Part shown: piece after piece, positions 1-6,409 of the stretch
Layout: each line of letters opens with the position of its first letter
How positions within the stretch are numbered: position 1 is the first letter of the stretch
Notes under the pieces: model-generated
What the model saw: only the letters and a program-made list of their open reading frames with translations
Database searches by the model: none
What the model was told of the DNA's origin: nothing
Assembly: GCA_035565355.1 (NCBI GenBank)
Contig: DATMSM010000112.1
Coordinates: forward strand, 1 to 19,161
Length of the DNA stretch: 19,161 nucleotides
Origin: Ga0074130 sp035565355
GTDB lineage: Bacteria > Pseudomonadota > Gammaproteobacteria > Burkholderiales > Rhodocyclaceae
Direction of reading: 5' to 3'
Made by a program: the position numbers and the translations under genes

Positions 1-215
1 GCCGGTGCTGGCGCTTGTGGCGGCTTGGGCTTCGGTGGTGCGGGCCTGGGCAACGGCGTGGGCGCGGGCGGCGCGATCAAGCGCACATCCAGCGTCTCTT
101 CCGGTGCCTCATCCTCCAGCAGGGTCAGCCAGTAGCCGCGCCCCGCCAGCAGCAGCGCCAGATGAATGCAAACGGAAACTGCAAGAGCCCAGCGCAACAT
201 GCGCATGGAGGACAT
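1..215 (-). CDS. Membrane-anchored proline-rich protein, N-terminal part only
   Basis: The reading frame starts at an ATG at 213-215 and runs open to base 1, so only about 71 N-terminal residues are in the window. A GAAGGG ribosome site lies just upstream, and the start follows the stop of the lipoprotein gene by 10 bases, which suggests one transcript. The N-terminus (MSSMRMLRWALAVSVCIHLA) leads into one membrane segment at about residues 7-27. An acidic stretch (LEDEAPEE) follows, then a run rich in Pro, Ala and Lys (PRPAPPKPKPPQAPAP). This architecture of an inner-membrane anchor plus a stiff periplasmic Pro-Lys linker is seen in TonB-like proteins and in betaproteobacterial DUF3108 proteins. 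The domain that would decide is cut off, so I give no function. Confidence 0.6.
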   Translation of the reverse strand, partial: MSSMRMLRWALAVSVCIHLALLLAGRGYWLTLLEDEAPEETLDVRLIAPPAPTPLPRPAPPKPKPPQAPAP

Positions 216-225
216 GGCGAACCCT

Positions 226-927
226 TCAGTGCACCCCTACCGGCAGGAACACCGCCGTGGCGAGGTTCTGCACCACCCGAACCACACTGCGGTTGGTCCG
301 GTCAGCAACGATGGAGGACAGCAGATCAAGACTGCCGATCATTTTACCGAACTCGCGCTCGAAACTCAGGTTGGCGACGGGATAAAGCTCGTTCGACAGC
401 AGCAGCAACTGGCCGTTCGCATCGCGGCTGTTGGCCAGTTTCCAGGCTGCAATCTCCAGATTGCGGGCGGCGTTGTAGAGATTTTGCGGATCGATGCTGT
501 CGTAGAGATAGAAGTCGCGCTTCTCGTTGAAGGCCATGTGCAGCATGCTGCCGACCCCGGCCACGAAGGCGGCGACACGGTCGCCGGTGTAGTCCTCGCG
601 CAGGCCGAGCACGATGGCATCGGTGCCGCGGCGCTCGCCCAGCTCGGCCAGACGATAGTTGTTGGCGGCGAAGATGCGCCCCACTGCCGCCTCCAGACTG
701 GGCTGCCCAGCGTTCTTCCATTCACGCGGATTGCGCTTGTAGAGCTTCTCGGCAAGCAGGCGCAGGCTGGCGTCGAGCTGAGCGCGGTGCACGTCGGCCA
801 TCCGGTCTACGTCCGACTTGCCCAGCTGCGAAGGGTCGAACTGGGAAGTCTTGCTGCCACGCGGCGTGCTGCACCCTGCCATCAGGGCGCAACTCACGGT
901 CAGGACAAGCAGCAGGGGCCAGCGCAT
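226..927 (-). CDS. Conserved lipoprotein of unknown function
   Basis: A 233-residue protein with a type II signal peptide. A short basic start (MRW) and a hydrophobic core lead to the lipobox LMAGC, with the lipidated cysteine at residue 19. Serine at +2 predicts outer-membrane sorting. The mature part is soluble, without further membrane segments. It is mostly helical in character and includes DAIVLGLREDYTGDRVAAFVAGVGS-like and FYLYDSIDPQNLYNAARNLE-like stretches. I do not recognise a family with known function, and the only call supported is an exported lipoprotein. No Shine-Dalgarno is visible, and a TATGAT hexamer ends 6 bases before the ATG (see findings). The gene lies 40 bases after dedA on the same strand and 10 bases before the truncated proline-rich gene. 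Confidence 0.75.
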   Translation of the reverse strand: MRWPLLLVLTVSCALMAGCSTPRGSKTSQFDPSQLGKSDVDRMADVHRAQLDASLRLLAEKLYKRNPREWKNAGQPSLEAAVGRIFAANNYRLAELGERRGTDAIVLGLREDYTGDRVAAFVAGVGSMLHMAFNEKRDFYLYDSIDPQNLYNAARNLEIAAWKLANSRDANGQLLLLSNELYPVANLSFEREFGKMIGSLDLLSSIVADRTNRSVVRVVQNLATAVFLPVGVH

Positions 928-933
928 GCGGGC

Positions 934-939
934 ATCATA
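934..939 (-). promoter_or_regulatory. Possible -10 element (TATGAT) of the lipoprotein gene
   Basis: On the minus strand TATGAT matches TATAAT at 5 of 6 positions. It ends 6 bases before the ATG at 927, so initiation at the usual distance would fall on or next to the start codon. No good -35 hexamer is visible at 16-18 bases. The gene could also simply be read through from dedA. Confidence 0.3.
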
Positions 940-967
940 AACTCGGCCGTATCGCCCAAACGGCGGA

Positions 968-1618
968 TCAACCGGCCGATTTGGCGCTATTACGATGCCT
1001 CAGCCAGCCAATCACGGCGGGCAGCAGAGACACGATGATGATGCCGATGATCAGCAAGGTGAGATTGTTCTTGATGACCGGCACATTGCCCAGGAAGTAG
1101 CCGGCCACGCACAGGGAAATCACCCAAATGGAGGCGCCAGCGACATTGAAGGCAGTGAAGCGGCCATAGTTCATGTGCGCCATGCCGGCGACGAAGGGCA
1201 CGAAGGTGCGGAACAGCGGCATGAAGCGGGAGATCACCACTGCCTTGCCGCCATGCTTTTCGTAGAATAGCTGCGTGGCAGCCACGGCGCCCGGCTTGAT
1301 GAAGGGCAGACGCCCCGCCGCGATGATGCGCTCACCGAACATGCGACCAATTGCATAGTTGACCGAGTTGCCCAGCACCGCCGCCACGATCAGCACGCCC
1401 ATGAGGATGCCGAGATCCATGCCACCGATGGCGGCCACGGCACCCGCGACAAAGAGCAGGGAATCACCGGGCAGGAAGGGGAAAATCACCAAGCCGGTTT
1501 CACTGAAGATGATGCAGAACAGGATGGTGTAGATCCAGACGCCGTAATTGGCGACCAGCAGGGTCAGGTGCTTGTCGAGGTGCAGGACAATGTCAATGAA
1601 GTAGGTAATGAGTTCCAT
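968..1618 (-). CDS. dedA: DedA family inner-membrane protein (VTT domain)
   Basis: The 216-residue protein is close to E. coli DedA (219) in length. It shares the start (FIDIVLHLDKHL..LVANYGVWIY), the re-entrant segment FPFLPGDSLLFVAGA at 46-60, FYEKHGGKAVVISRF at about 118-132 and the segment FRTFVPFVAGMAHM at 136-149. By alignment by eye, E40, D52, R131 and R137 sit where the E39, D51, R130 and R136 residues needed for YqjA/YghB function lie. DedA/VTT proteins are implicated in flipping undecaprenyl phosphate or phospholipids across the membrane and in maintaining the proton motive force. Several hydrophobic segments are visible, and a basic tail (RHRNSAKSAG) should be cytoplasmic. It is divergent from mutL, separated by 65 bases. 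The start has no Shine-Dalgarno, and a TACAAT hexamer lies 8 bases upstream. The paralogue assignment (DedA rather than YqjA or YghB) is less certain than the family. Confidence 0.9.
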   Translation of the reverse strand: MELITYFIDIVLHLDKHLTLLVANYGVWIYTILFCIIFSETGLVIFPFLPGDSLLFVAGAVAAIGGMDLGILMGVLIVAAVLGNSVNYAIGRMFGERIIAAGRLPFIKPGAVAATQLFYEKHGGKAVVISRFMPLFRTFVPFVAGMAHMNYGRFTAFNVAGASIWVISLCVAGYFLGNVPVIKNNLTLLIIGIIIVSLLPAVIGWLRHRNSAKSAG

Positions 1619-1626
1619 GGCGCAAG

Positions 1627-1632
1627 ATTGTA
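1627..1632 (-). promoter_or_regulatory. Possible -10 element (TACAAT) of dedA
   Basis: TACAAT on the minus strand matches the -10 consensus at 5 of 6 positions and ends 8 bases before the dedA ATG. A start at the normal distance would give a leader of 0-2 bases. No ribosome site is visible between the hexamer and the ATG, and the -35 region is poor. Confidence 0.4.
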
Positions 1633-1671
1633 GGGGCTGCGCGGATTCTAAGGGGAAAGTGGCGCGCCGGA

Positions 1672-1677
1672 TATAAT
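1672..1677 (+). promoter_or_regulatory. -10 element (TATAAT) directly before mutL
   Basis: A perfect TATAAT ends 6 bases before the mutL ATG at 1684, so transcription would be expected to begin at or within a base or two of the start codon. No purine-rich ribosome site is present in the intervening CCGTTC. No recognisable -35 lies 16-18 bases upstream, so the promoter call rests on the -10 and its position alone. Confidence 0.5.
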
Positions 1678-1683
1678 CCGTTC

Positions 1684-3495
1684 ATGCCCATTCGCCCCGT
1701 CATTCGCCCCCTGCCGGACCTCCTCATCAGCCAGATTGCCGCGGGCGAGGTGGTCGAACGGCCAGCCTCGGTCCTCAAGGAAGTCCTCGAAAACAGTCTA
1801 GATGCGGGGGCCACCCGTATCGACGTCCATCTGGAAGAAGGCGGTGTGCGCCTCTTGCGCATCACCGACGACGGTTGCGGCATCCCCAAGGACGAACTGC
1901 CGCTGGCGCTGGCGCGGCATGCGACCAGCAAGATCACCAGTCTCGACGACCTCGAAGCCGTAAACAGCTACGGCTTTCGCGGCGAGGCGCTGGCCTCGAT
2001 CGCCTCGGTCGCGCGCGTATCGCTCAGCAGCCGTAGTGTCGATGCCAGCCATGCCTGGCGCCTCAACGCTGGCCATGGCGGCGGCAAGATTGAACCAGCC
2101 GCCGGCACGCAGGGCACGGTACTGGAAGTCGCCGACCTGTATTTCAATACCCCGGCACGGCGCAAGTTCCTCAAGACCGAGGGCACCGAGTACGGCCATT
2201 GCGTCGATGTGTTCCAGCGCATGGCGCTGGCCCGGCCAGATGTGAGCTTCACGCTCAGCCACAACGGCAGCGTGCGCCAGCGGCTGATGGCTACCACGCC
2301 CGAGCAGCGCCTCAAGGATGTGCTCGGTCCCGACTTTGCCGGTCAGACCCGGGCCGTGGACGAAACCGCCGGCCCGCTGCGCCTGTCCGGCCTCGCCGCC
2401 CTGCCCGCCTACTCCCGCGCCACGCGCGACGCCCAGTTCTTCTACGTGAATGGCCGCTTCGTACGCGACAAGGTGCTGGCCCATGCGGCGCGCGAAGCCT
2501 ATGCCGACATCCTGCACGGCAGCCGCCACCCGGCCTACGTGCTCTTCCTTGAACTCGACCCACGCGGCGTGGATGTGAATGTGCACCCGGCCAAGACCGA
2601 GGTGCGCTTCCGCGACAGCCGCGGCATTCACCAGTTCGTTTTCCATGTGCTGCAGCGCGCCCTGGCGGCGCCGGTACAGGCAGCGACCGAAGCCGCCGAT
2701 GCGCAGGAAAACCGTAGTTTTCCGCCACCCACCTATACGCCGCCGCTGCAATACCAGGGCAACCTGGCCGTGAGCGAACCGGCTGCACGCGCCTATCTGG
2801 ATTTTGCGCGCAGCGCATTCGATGCTGCGCAAGCCGAGCAGACGACGAGCCTGGCCACGGCCAGCCCCACCCCGGACTACACGGCGGCGGCCCTGCCGCA
2901 CAGCCAGGTCGCGCCGCCGCTGGGCTACGCCATCGCCCAGTTGCACGGTGTCTATGTGCTGGCGCAGAACGAGGCCGGCCTGGTGCTGGTAGATATGCAT
3001 GCCGCCCACGAACGCATCCTCTATGAGCGCCTGAAGAACGTGCTCGACGCCGGCTCGCCGCCCTCGCAACCGCTGCTGGTGCCAGCCCTGATTCATGCCT
3101 CGGAAGGCGAGATTGCCTGCGCTACCGAGCATGCGGACACCCTGCACAAACTCGGTTTCGAGCTCGCCGCCGCCGGCCCGCAGGAACTGATCGTGCGCGC
3201 AGTGCCCACCCTGCTCGCGCAGGGCGATGTGCCGGCGCTGATCCGCACCCTGCTCGCCGATTTGCGCGAGCAGCCGGCCAGCCGCGTCATCGACGCGCGC
3301 CGCAATGAACTGCTCGCCACCATGGCCTGCCACGGCGCCGTGCGCGCCAACCGCAGCCTGACCGTACCCGAGATGAACGCCCTCTTGCGCGACATGGAAG
3401 CCACCGAACGCGCCGACCAGTGCAATCACGGCCGGCCGACCTGGGCGCAGCTCAGCATGAAAGACCTGGACCGTCTCTTCCTGCGGGGCCAATGA
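1684..3495 (+). CDS. mutL: DNA mismatch repair protein MutL, with endonuclease motifs
   Basis: MutL couples mismatch recognition by MutS to strand incision and removal. The 603-residue protein has the GHKL ATPase N-terminus: QIAAGEVVERPASVLKE, ENSLDAGAT (motif I), DDGCGIP (motif II) and YGFRGEALASI (motif III). A variable Pro/Ala-rich linker spans roughly residues 340-415, and a C-terminal dimerisation domain follows. That domain keeps DMHAAHERILYE from residue 437, which fits the DQHA(X)2E(X)4E metal-site pattern. It also keeps ACHGAVR from residue 548 and CNHGRP from residue 580. So this MutL should itself nick DNA, as expected in bacteria lacking MutH and unlike E. coli MutL. The stop TGA overlaps the miaA start (ATGA). 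The start is fixed by the typical N-terminus MPIRPVIRPLPDLLISQIA. Confidence 0.97.
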   Translation: MPIRPVIRPLPDLLISQIAAGEVVERPASVLKEVLENSLDAGATRIDVHLEEGGVRLLRITDDGCGIPKDELPLALARHATSKITSLDDLEAVNSYGFRGEALASIASVARVSLSSRSVDASHAWRLNAGHGGGKIEPAAGTQGTVLEVADLYFNTPARRKFLKTEGTEYGHCVDVFQRMALARPDVSFTLSHNGSVRQRLMATTPEQRLKDVLGPDFAGQTRAVDETAGPLRLSGLAALPAYSRATRDAQFFYVNGRFVRDKVLAHAAREAYADILHGSRHPAYVLFLELDPRGVDVNVHPAKTEVRFRDSRGIHQFVFHVLQRALAAPVQAATEAADAQENRSFPPPTYTPPLQYQGNLAVSEPAARAYLDFARSAFDAAQAEQTTSLATASPTPDYTAAALPHSQVAPPLGYAIAQLHGVYVLAQNEAGLVLVDMHAAHERILYERLKNVLDAGSPPSQPLLVPALIHASEGEIACATEHADTLHKLGFELAAAGPQELIVRAVPTLLAQGDVPALIRTLLADLREQPASRVIDARRNELLATMACHGAVRANRSLTVPEMNALLRDMEATERADQCNHGRPTWAQLSMKDLDRLFLRGQ

Positions 3496-4439
3496 TGAGC
3501 AAGCTGCCCCCCGCCATTTTTATCTTGGGCCCCACCGCCAGCGGCAAGACCGCGCTGGCCATGAAGCTGGCCGACCAGTACCCGGTCGAGCTCATCAGTG
3601 TCGACTCGGCACAGGTCTTTCGTGACATGAACATCGGCACAGCCAAGCCGGATGCCGAGACGCTGGCAAAATACCCGCACCATCTGATCGACCTGATCAG
3701 TCCGGAAGAAAGCTATTCTGCGGCGCGCTTCTGCTCCGATGCACTGCACGCCATGGCCGACATCACGGCGCGCGGCAAGATTCCCCTGTTGGTCGGCGGC
3801 ACCATGCTCTATTACAAAGCACTAGTCGAGGGCCTGGCCGACATGCCCAAGGCCGACGCTGCCATCCGCGCCCAGATCGACGCCGAGGCCGCCATGCATG
3901 GCTGGCCGCACATGCATGCCGAGCTGGCCAAGCTGGACCCGGCCTCTGCCGCCCGCCTCAAACCCAACGACGCCCAGCGCATCCAACGCGCCCTTGAGGT
4001 CGTGCGCCTGACCGGCAGGACCATGGCGGACATTTATGCCGACCAGGAAAAGCAGCCCTTTCCCTACCGGCGCCTGAGCATTGCGCTCATGCCGACGGAC
4101 CGCGCCTGGCTGCATGAGCGCATTGCGCTGCGCTTCGATCTGATGCTGGCGCAGGGCCTGGTCGAGGAAACTCGCGCCTTGCGCGCCAAGTACCAACTCC
4201 GCGCCGACCTGCCCTCCATGCGCAGTGTTGGATACAGGCAGATATGGGAAATGCTGGAAGGCGATATCCCGCCCCAAGAACTCCGGGATAGGGGTATATT
4301 CGCGACACGCCAGTTCGCCAAGCGCCAGATCACCTGGCTGAACTCCTTGCCCAACCTGGCCTTATTCGACTGCATGACGCCTGCCCTGGCAGAGACGATA
4401 AACAACAACGTAAACAGTTTTCTGAGCACTGCCCCATGA
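3492..4439 (+). CDS. miaA: tRNA dimethylallyltransferase MiaA
   Basis: MiaA transfers a dimethylallyl group to the N6 of A37 in tRNAs reading U-starting codons, the first step toward ms2i6A. From the ATG at 3492 it has 315 residues, against 316 in E. coli. The second ATG at 3495 is equally possible and better spaced from the upstream GCGGGG. Visible motifs are the P-loop GPTASGKT at 13-20, VDSAQVFRDMNIGTAKP at about 37-53, PHHLIDLISPEE, GGTMLYYKAL, RIQRALEVVRLTG, PSMRSVGYRQIWEML and FATRQFAKRQITWL. The tyrosine common after DSxQV is phenylalanine here. An open frame extends upstream inside mutL, but family length and the ATGA overlap argue for the downstream start. Pairing with mutL is widespread in proteobacteria. 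Its own stop overlaps the next start by ATGA. Confidence 0.96.
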   Translation: MMSKLPPAIFILGPTASGKTALAMKLADQYPVELISVDSAQVFRDMNIGTAKPDAETLAKYPHHLIDLISPEESYSAARFCSDALHAMADITARGKIPLLVGGTMLYYKALVEGLADMPKADAAIRAQIDAEAAMHGWPHMHAELAKLDPASAARLKPNDAQRIQRALEVVRLTGRTMADIYADQEKQPFPYRRLSIALMPTDRAWLHERIALRFDLMLAQGLVEETRALRAKYQLRADLPSMRSVGYRQIWEMLEGDIPPQELRDRGIFATRQFAKRQITWLNSLPNLALFDCMTPALAETINNNVNSFLSTAP

Positions 4440-5161
4440 GCCTGCCCATCGACCAAAGCGTCGACGCCTACACCATCACCTTCAGGCGGGAGATCATTTT
4501 CTACCTGCGCCAACTGATCAATGACAAGGATCAGGTCAGCGTCAGCTTCAACGAGGGCCAGGACACCATCCTGACCATCCTGCTGGATGTCGATGAAGAA
4601 GCCGGCCTGCTCTACTTTGACTGGGGCAGCAGCGAGGAAACCAACAAGCGCTTTTTGCAGAGTGATCGCAATTTCTTCGTTGCCATGCCTGGCGGCGTGC
4701 GCAACCAGTTCCTCTGCGGCCGTCCGCAGGCCACGACACAAGGTGGCCGCCCGGCCTTTGCCGTGGGGCTGCCCGAGAAGTATGTGCGCTTGCAGCGCCG
4801 TGAGTTCTTCCGCCTGGTCCTGCCGATGACGCAGCGCCCGACCTGTTTCATCACCCACGCAGGCCAGACCATGGAGCTCGCCACCGTCGATATCGGCATC
4901 GGCGGCGTCGGCCTCGAAGTGCCAGAACTGTTGTTCCCCTGCGACCTCGGCAGCGAGTTTGCGGATGTACGCATCGAGTTCAAGGGTTTTGGCGAGCTGC
5001 GCGCCGGCCTGGCCGTCCGCTATGCCGGCGAGATCACCAAGGGCACCAAGCAGATGAAGCGACTCGGCTGCCACTTCCTGCGCCTCAGCCCCGCCCAGGA
5101 AAACCTGGTGCAGAAATTCATGGCGCATATTCAGCGCGAAGAAAGAGCAAAGCTGGGCTAA
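4436..5161 (+). CDS. YcgR-like PilZ domain protein (c-di-GMP effector)
   Basis: A 241-residue soluble protein in two parts. Residues about 10-110 resemble the YcgR N-terminal domain, a beta-rich fold that docks on the flagellar motor in E. coli. Residues about 115-235 form a PilZ domain. The first c-di-GMP contact motif is RREFFR at 121-126, matching RxxxR. The second, DIGIGG at 152-157, matches [D/N]xSxxG except that serine is glycine. By family the protein would slow or redirect flagellar rotation when c-di-GMP is high, but no motility gene is in the window, so the target is inferred. It overlaps miaA by ATGA and is the last gene before the terminator at 5185-5212. Family confidence is good; the flagellar-brake role is moderate. 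Confidence 0.8.
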   Translation: MSLPIDQSVDAYTITFRREIIFYLRQLINDKDQVSVSFNEGQDTILTILLDVDEEAGLLYFDWGSSEETNKRFLQSDRNFFVAMPGGVRNQFLCGRPQATTQGGRPAFAVGLPEKYVRLQRREFFRLVLPMTQRPTCFITHAGQTMELATVDIGIGGVGLEVPELLFPCDLGSEFADVRIEFKGFGELRAGLAVRYAGEITKGTKQMKRLGCHFLRLSPAQENLVQKFMAHIQREERAKLG

Positions 5162-5184
5162 GCCCAGGCCCGAAGCCGCCAAAT

Positions 5185-5212
5185 AAAAAAGGACGCCGCA
5201 GCGTCCTTTTTT
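5185..5212. terminator. Bidirectional rho-independent terminator
   Basis: GGACGC (5191-5196) and GCGTCC (5201-5206) form a 6-bp stem with loop CGCA. The stem is flanked by six A on the left and six T on the right, which also pair. The structure works on both strands and lies between the convergent PilZ gene and purM. Confidence 0.92.
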
Positions 5213-5225
5213 ACATTCAGTTCAA

Positions 5226-6287
5226 TCAGCGAACCATGGTCTGGTGCTGACCTGCAGCGCGTTGTTCGATCTTGCCGAGGGTGTAAACCGTCTCGCCCTG
5301 CTTGCGCAGGAATTCGGCGGCCTTATCGGCCTCGGCGGCGGCAATGATGACGACCATGCCGATGCCGCAGTTGAAGACGCGGTGCATTTCGGCGGCCTCG
5401 ACATTGCCCTTTTCCTGCAGCCACTGGAACAGCGGCGGCAGCGTCCAGCTCTTGCTGTCGATCACGGCAGTCACGTTTTCCGGCAGCACGCGCGGGATGT
5501 TTTCGGTCAGGCCACCGCCGGTGATGTGAGCCATGCCCTTGACCTTGACGCCGGAAGTCTCGGTCTGCATCAGCGCCAGCAGGGGCTTCACATAGATGCG
5601 GGTGGGTGCCATGACGGCGTCGCGGAAGCTGCGCCCATGGAAGTCGGCTTCCATATCGGGTTGGGCGCGCTCGATGATCTTGCGGATCAGCGAATAGCCG
5701 TTGGAGTGGGCGCCGTTGGAGGCCAGACCCAGCACCACGTCGCCGGGCGCAATGTCCAGGCCGGTGATCAACTGCGACTTCTCGACCGCGCCGACGGCGA
5801 AGCCGGCCAGATCGTACTCTCCGTCCGGATACATGCTCGGCATTTCAGCGGTTTCGCCGCCGATCAGGGTACAGCCGGCCAGCTCGCAGCCGTAGGCGAT
5901 GCCCTTGATGACATCGGCCGCGGTATCGATGTTGAGACGGCCGCACCCAAAGTAGTCGAGGAAAAACAGCGGCTCGGCGCCTTGCACCAGGATGTCGTTC
6001 ACGCTCATGGCCACCAGATCCTGACCGATCGTGTCATGCTTGTTCAGCTGGAAGGCGAGCTTCAGCTTGGTGCCGACACCGTCGGTGCCAGACACCAGCA
6101 CCGGTTCCTTGTACTTCTTGGACAGCTCGAACAGGGCGCCAAAGCCGCCCAGCCCACCCATCACTTCAGGGCGCATGGTGCGCTTGGCAAAGGGCTTGAT
6201 ACGTTCGACCAGGGCGTCGCCGGCCTCCATGTCGACGCCAGCGTCGCGGTAGGTCATGGCGGCATTCGGGTTGGCGGGGGTGCTCAA
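5226..6287 (-). CDS. purM: Phosphoribosylformylglycinamidine cyclo-ligase (AIR synthetase) PurM
   Basis: PurM converts FGAM and ATP to aminoimidazole ribonucleotide in purine synthesis. The 353-residue protein shows the AIR-synthase signatures: YRDAGVDMEAGDALVERIKP near the N-terminus, VSGTDGVGTKLKLAF at about 65-79, VNDILVQGAEPLFFLDYF, GGETAEMPSMYPDGEYDLAGFAVG, SNGAHSNGYSLIRK and HITGGGLTENIPRVLP. I place the start at TTG (6285-6287) because AAGGA lies 7 bases upstream. The next in-frame ATG at 6255-6257 has no ribosome site and would remove the short Pro/Asn-rich leader. The E. coli enzyme is 345 residues. The gene is monocistronic here: it ends at the shared terminator and diverges from the permease gene. 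Confidence 0.96.
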   Translation of the reverse strand: MSTPANPNAAMTYRDAGVDMEAGDALVERIKPFAKRTMRPEVMGGLGGFGALFELSKKYKEPVLVSGTDGVGTKLKLAFQLNKHDTIGQDLVAMSVNDILVQGAEPLFFLDYFGCGRLNIDTAADVIKGIAYGCELAGCTLIGGETAEMPSMYPDGEYDLAGFAVGAVEKSQLITGLDIAPGDVVLGLASNGAHSNGYSLIRKIIERAQPDMEADFHGRSFRDAVMAPTRIYVKPLLALMQTETSGVKVKGMAHITGGGLTENIPRVLPENVTAVIDSKSWTLPPLFQWLQEKGNVEAAEMHRVFNCGIGMVVIIAAAEADKAAEFLRKQGETVYTLGKIEQRAAGQHQTMVR

Positions 6288-6294
6288 GTTACGT

Positions 6295-6299
6295 TCCTT
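6295..6299 (-). promoter_or_regulatory. Shine-Dalgarno AAGGA supporting the TTG start of purM
   Basis: On the minus strand AAGGA precedes the TTG at 6285-6287 with a 7-base spacer. The alternative downstream ATG lacks any such site, so this decides the start. Confidence 0.7.
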
Positions 6300-6301
6300 T
6301 G

Positions 6302-6330
6302 TTGAGTTCAGCCAAGCAGGCAGATAAAGT
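6302..6330 (+). promoter_or_regulatory. Possible sigma-70 promoter for the permease-hda operon
   Basis: TTGAGT (6302-6307) and TAAAGT (6325-6330) are separated by 17 bases, and each matches consensus at 4 of 6 positions. It lies in the 122-base divergent gap before the permease and would give a leader of about 70 bases. The evidence is sequence resemblance only. Confidence 0.3.
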
Positions 6331-6409
6331 GTCGGTTTTGCGGCACGCTGAGGTGTCGCCAGCGCCGGCCAGCCGGCGAAACTCCAATTTTACCCGGATA
6401 CCGGACCCT

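Noticed and set aside
3420..3491. Upstream in-frame extension of miaA within mutL
   Set aside because: It would overlap the conserved mutL CNHGRP motif, and the extra residues are not MiaA-like. The start at 3492 gives family length.
1798..3492. Long open frame antisense to mutL (564 codons)
   Set aside because: It mirrors the mutL codons in GC-rich DNA, has low-complexity His/Gln/Gly/Ala-rich translation, no ribosome site and no recognisable domain, while mutL is certain.
5244..6305. Open frame antisense to purM of the same size
   Set aside because: Its composition is a mirror of purM codons and its end runs into the divergent regulatory gap; purM itself is unambiguous.
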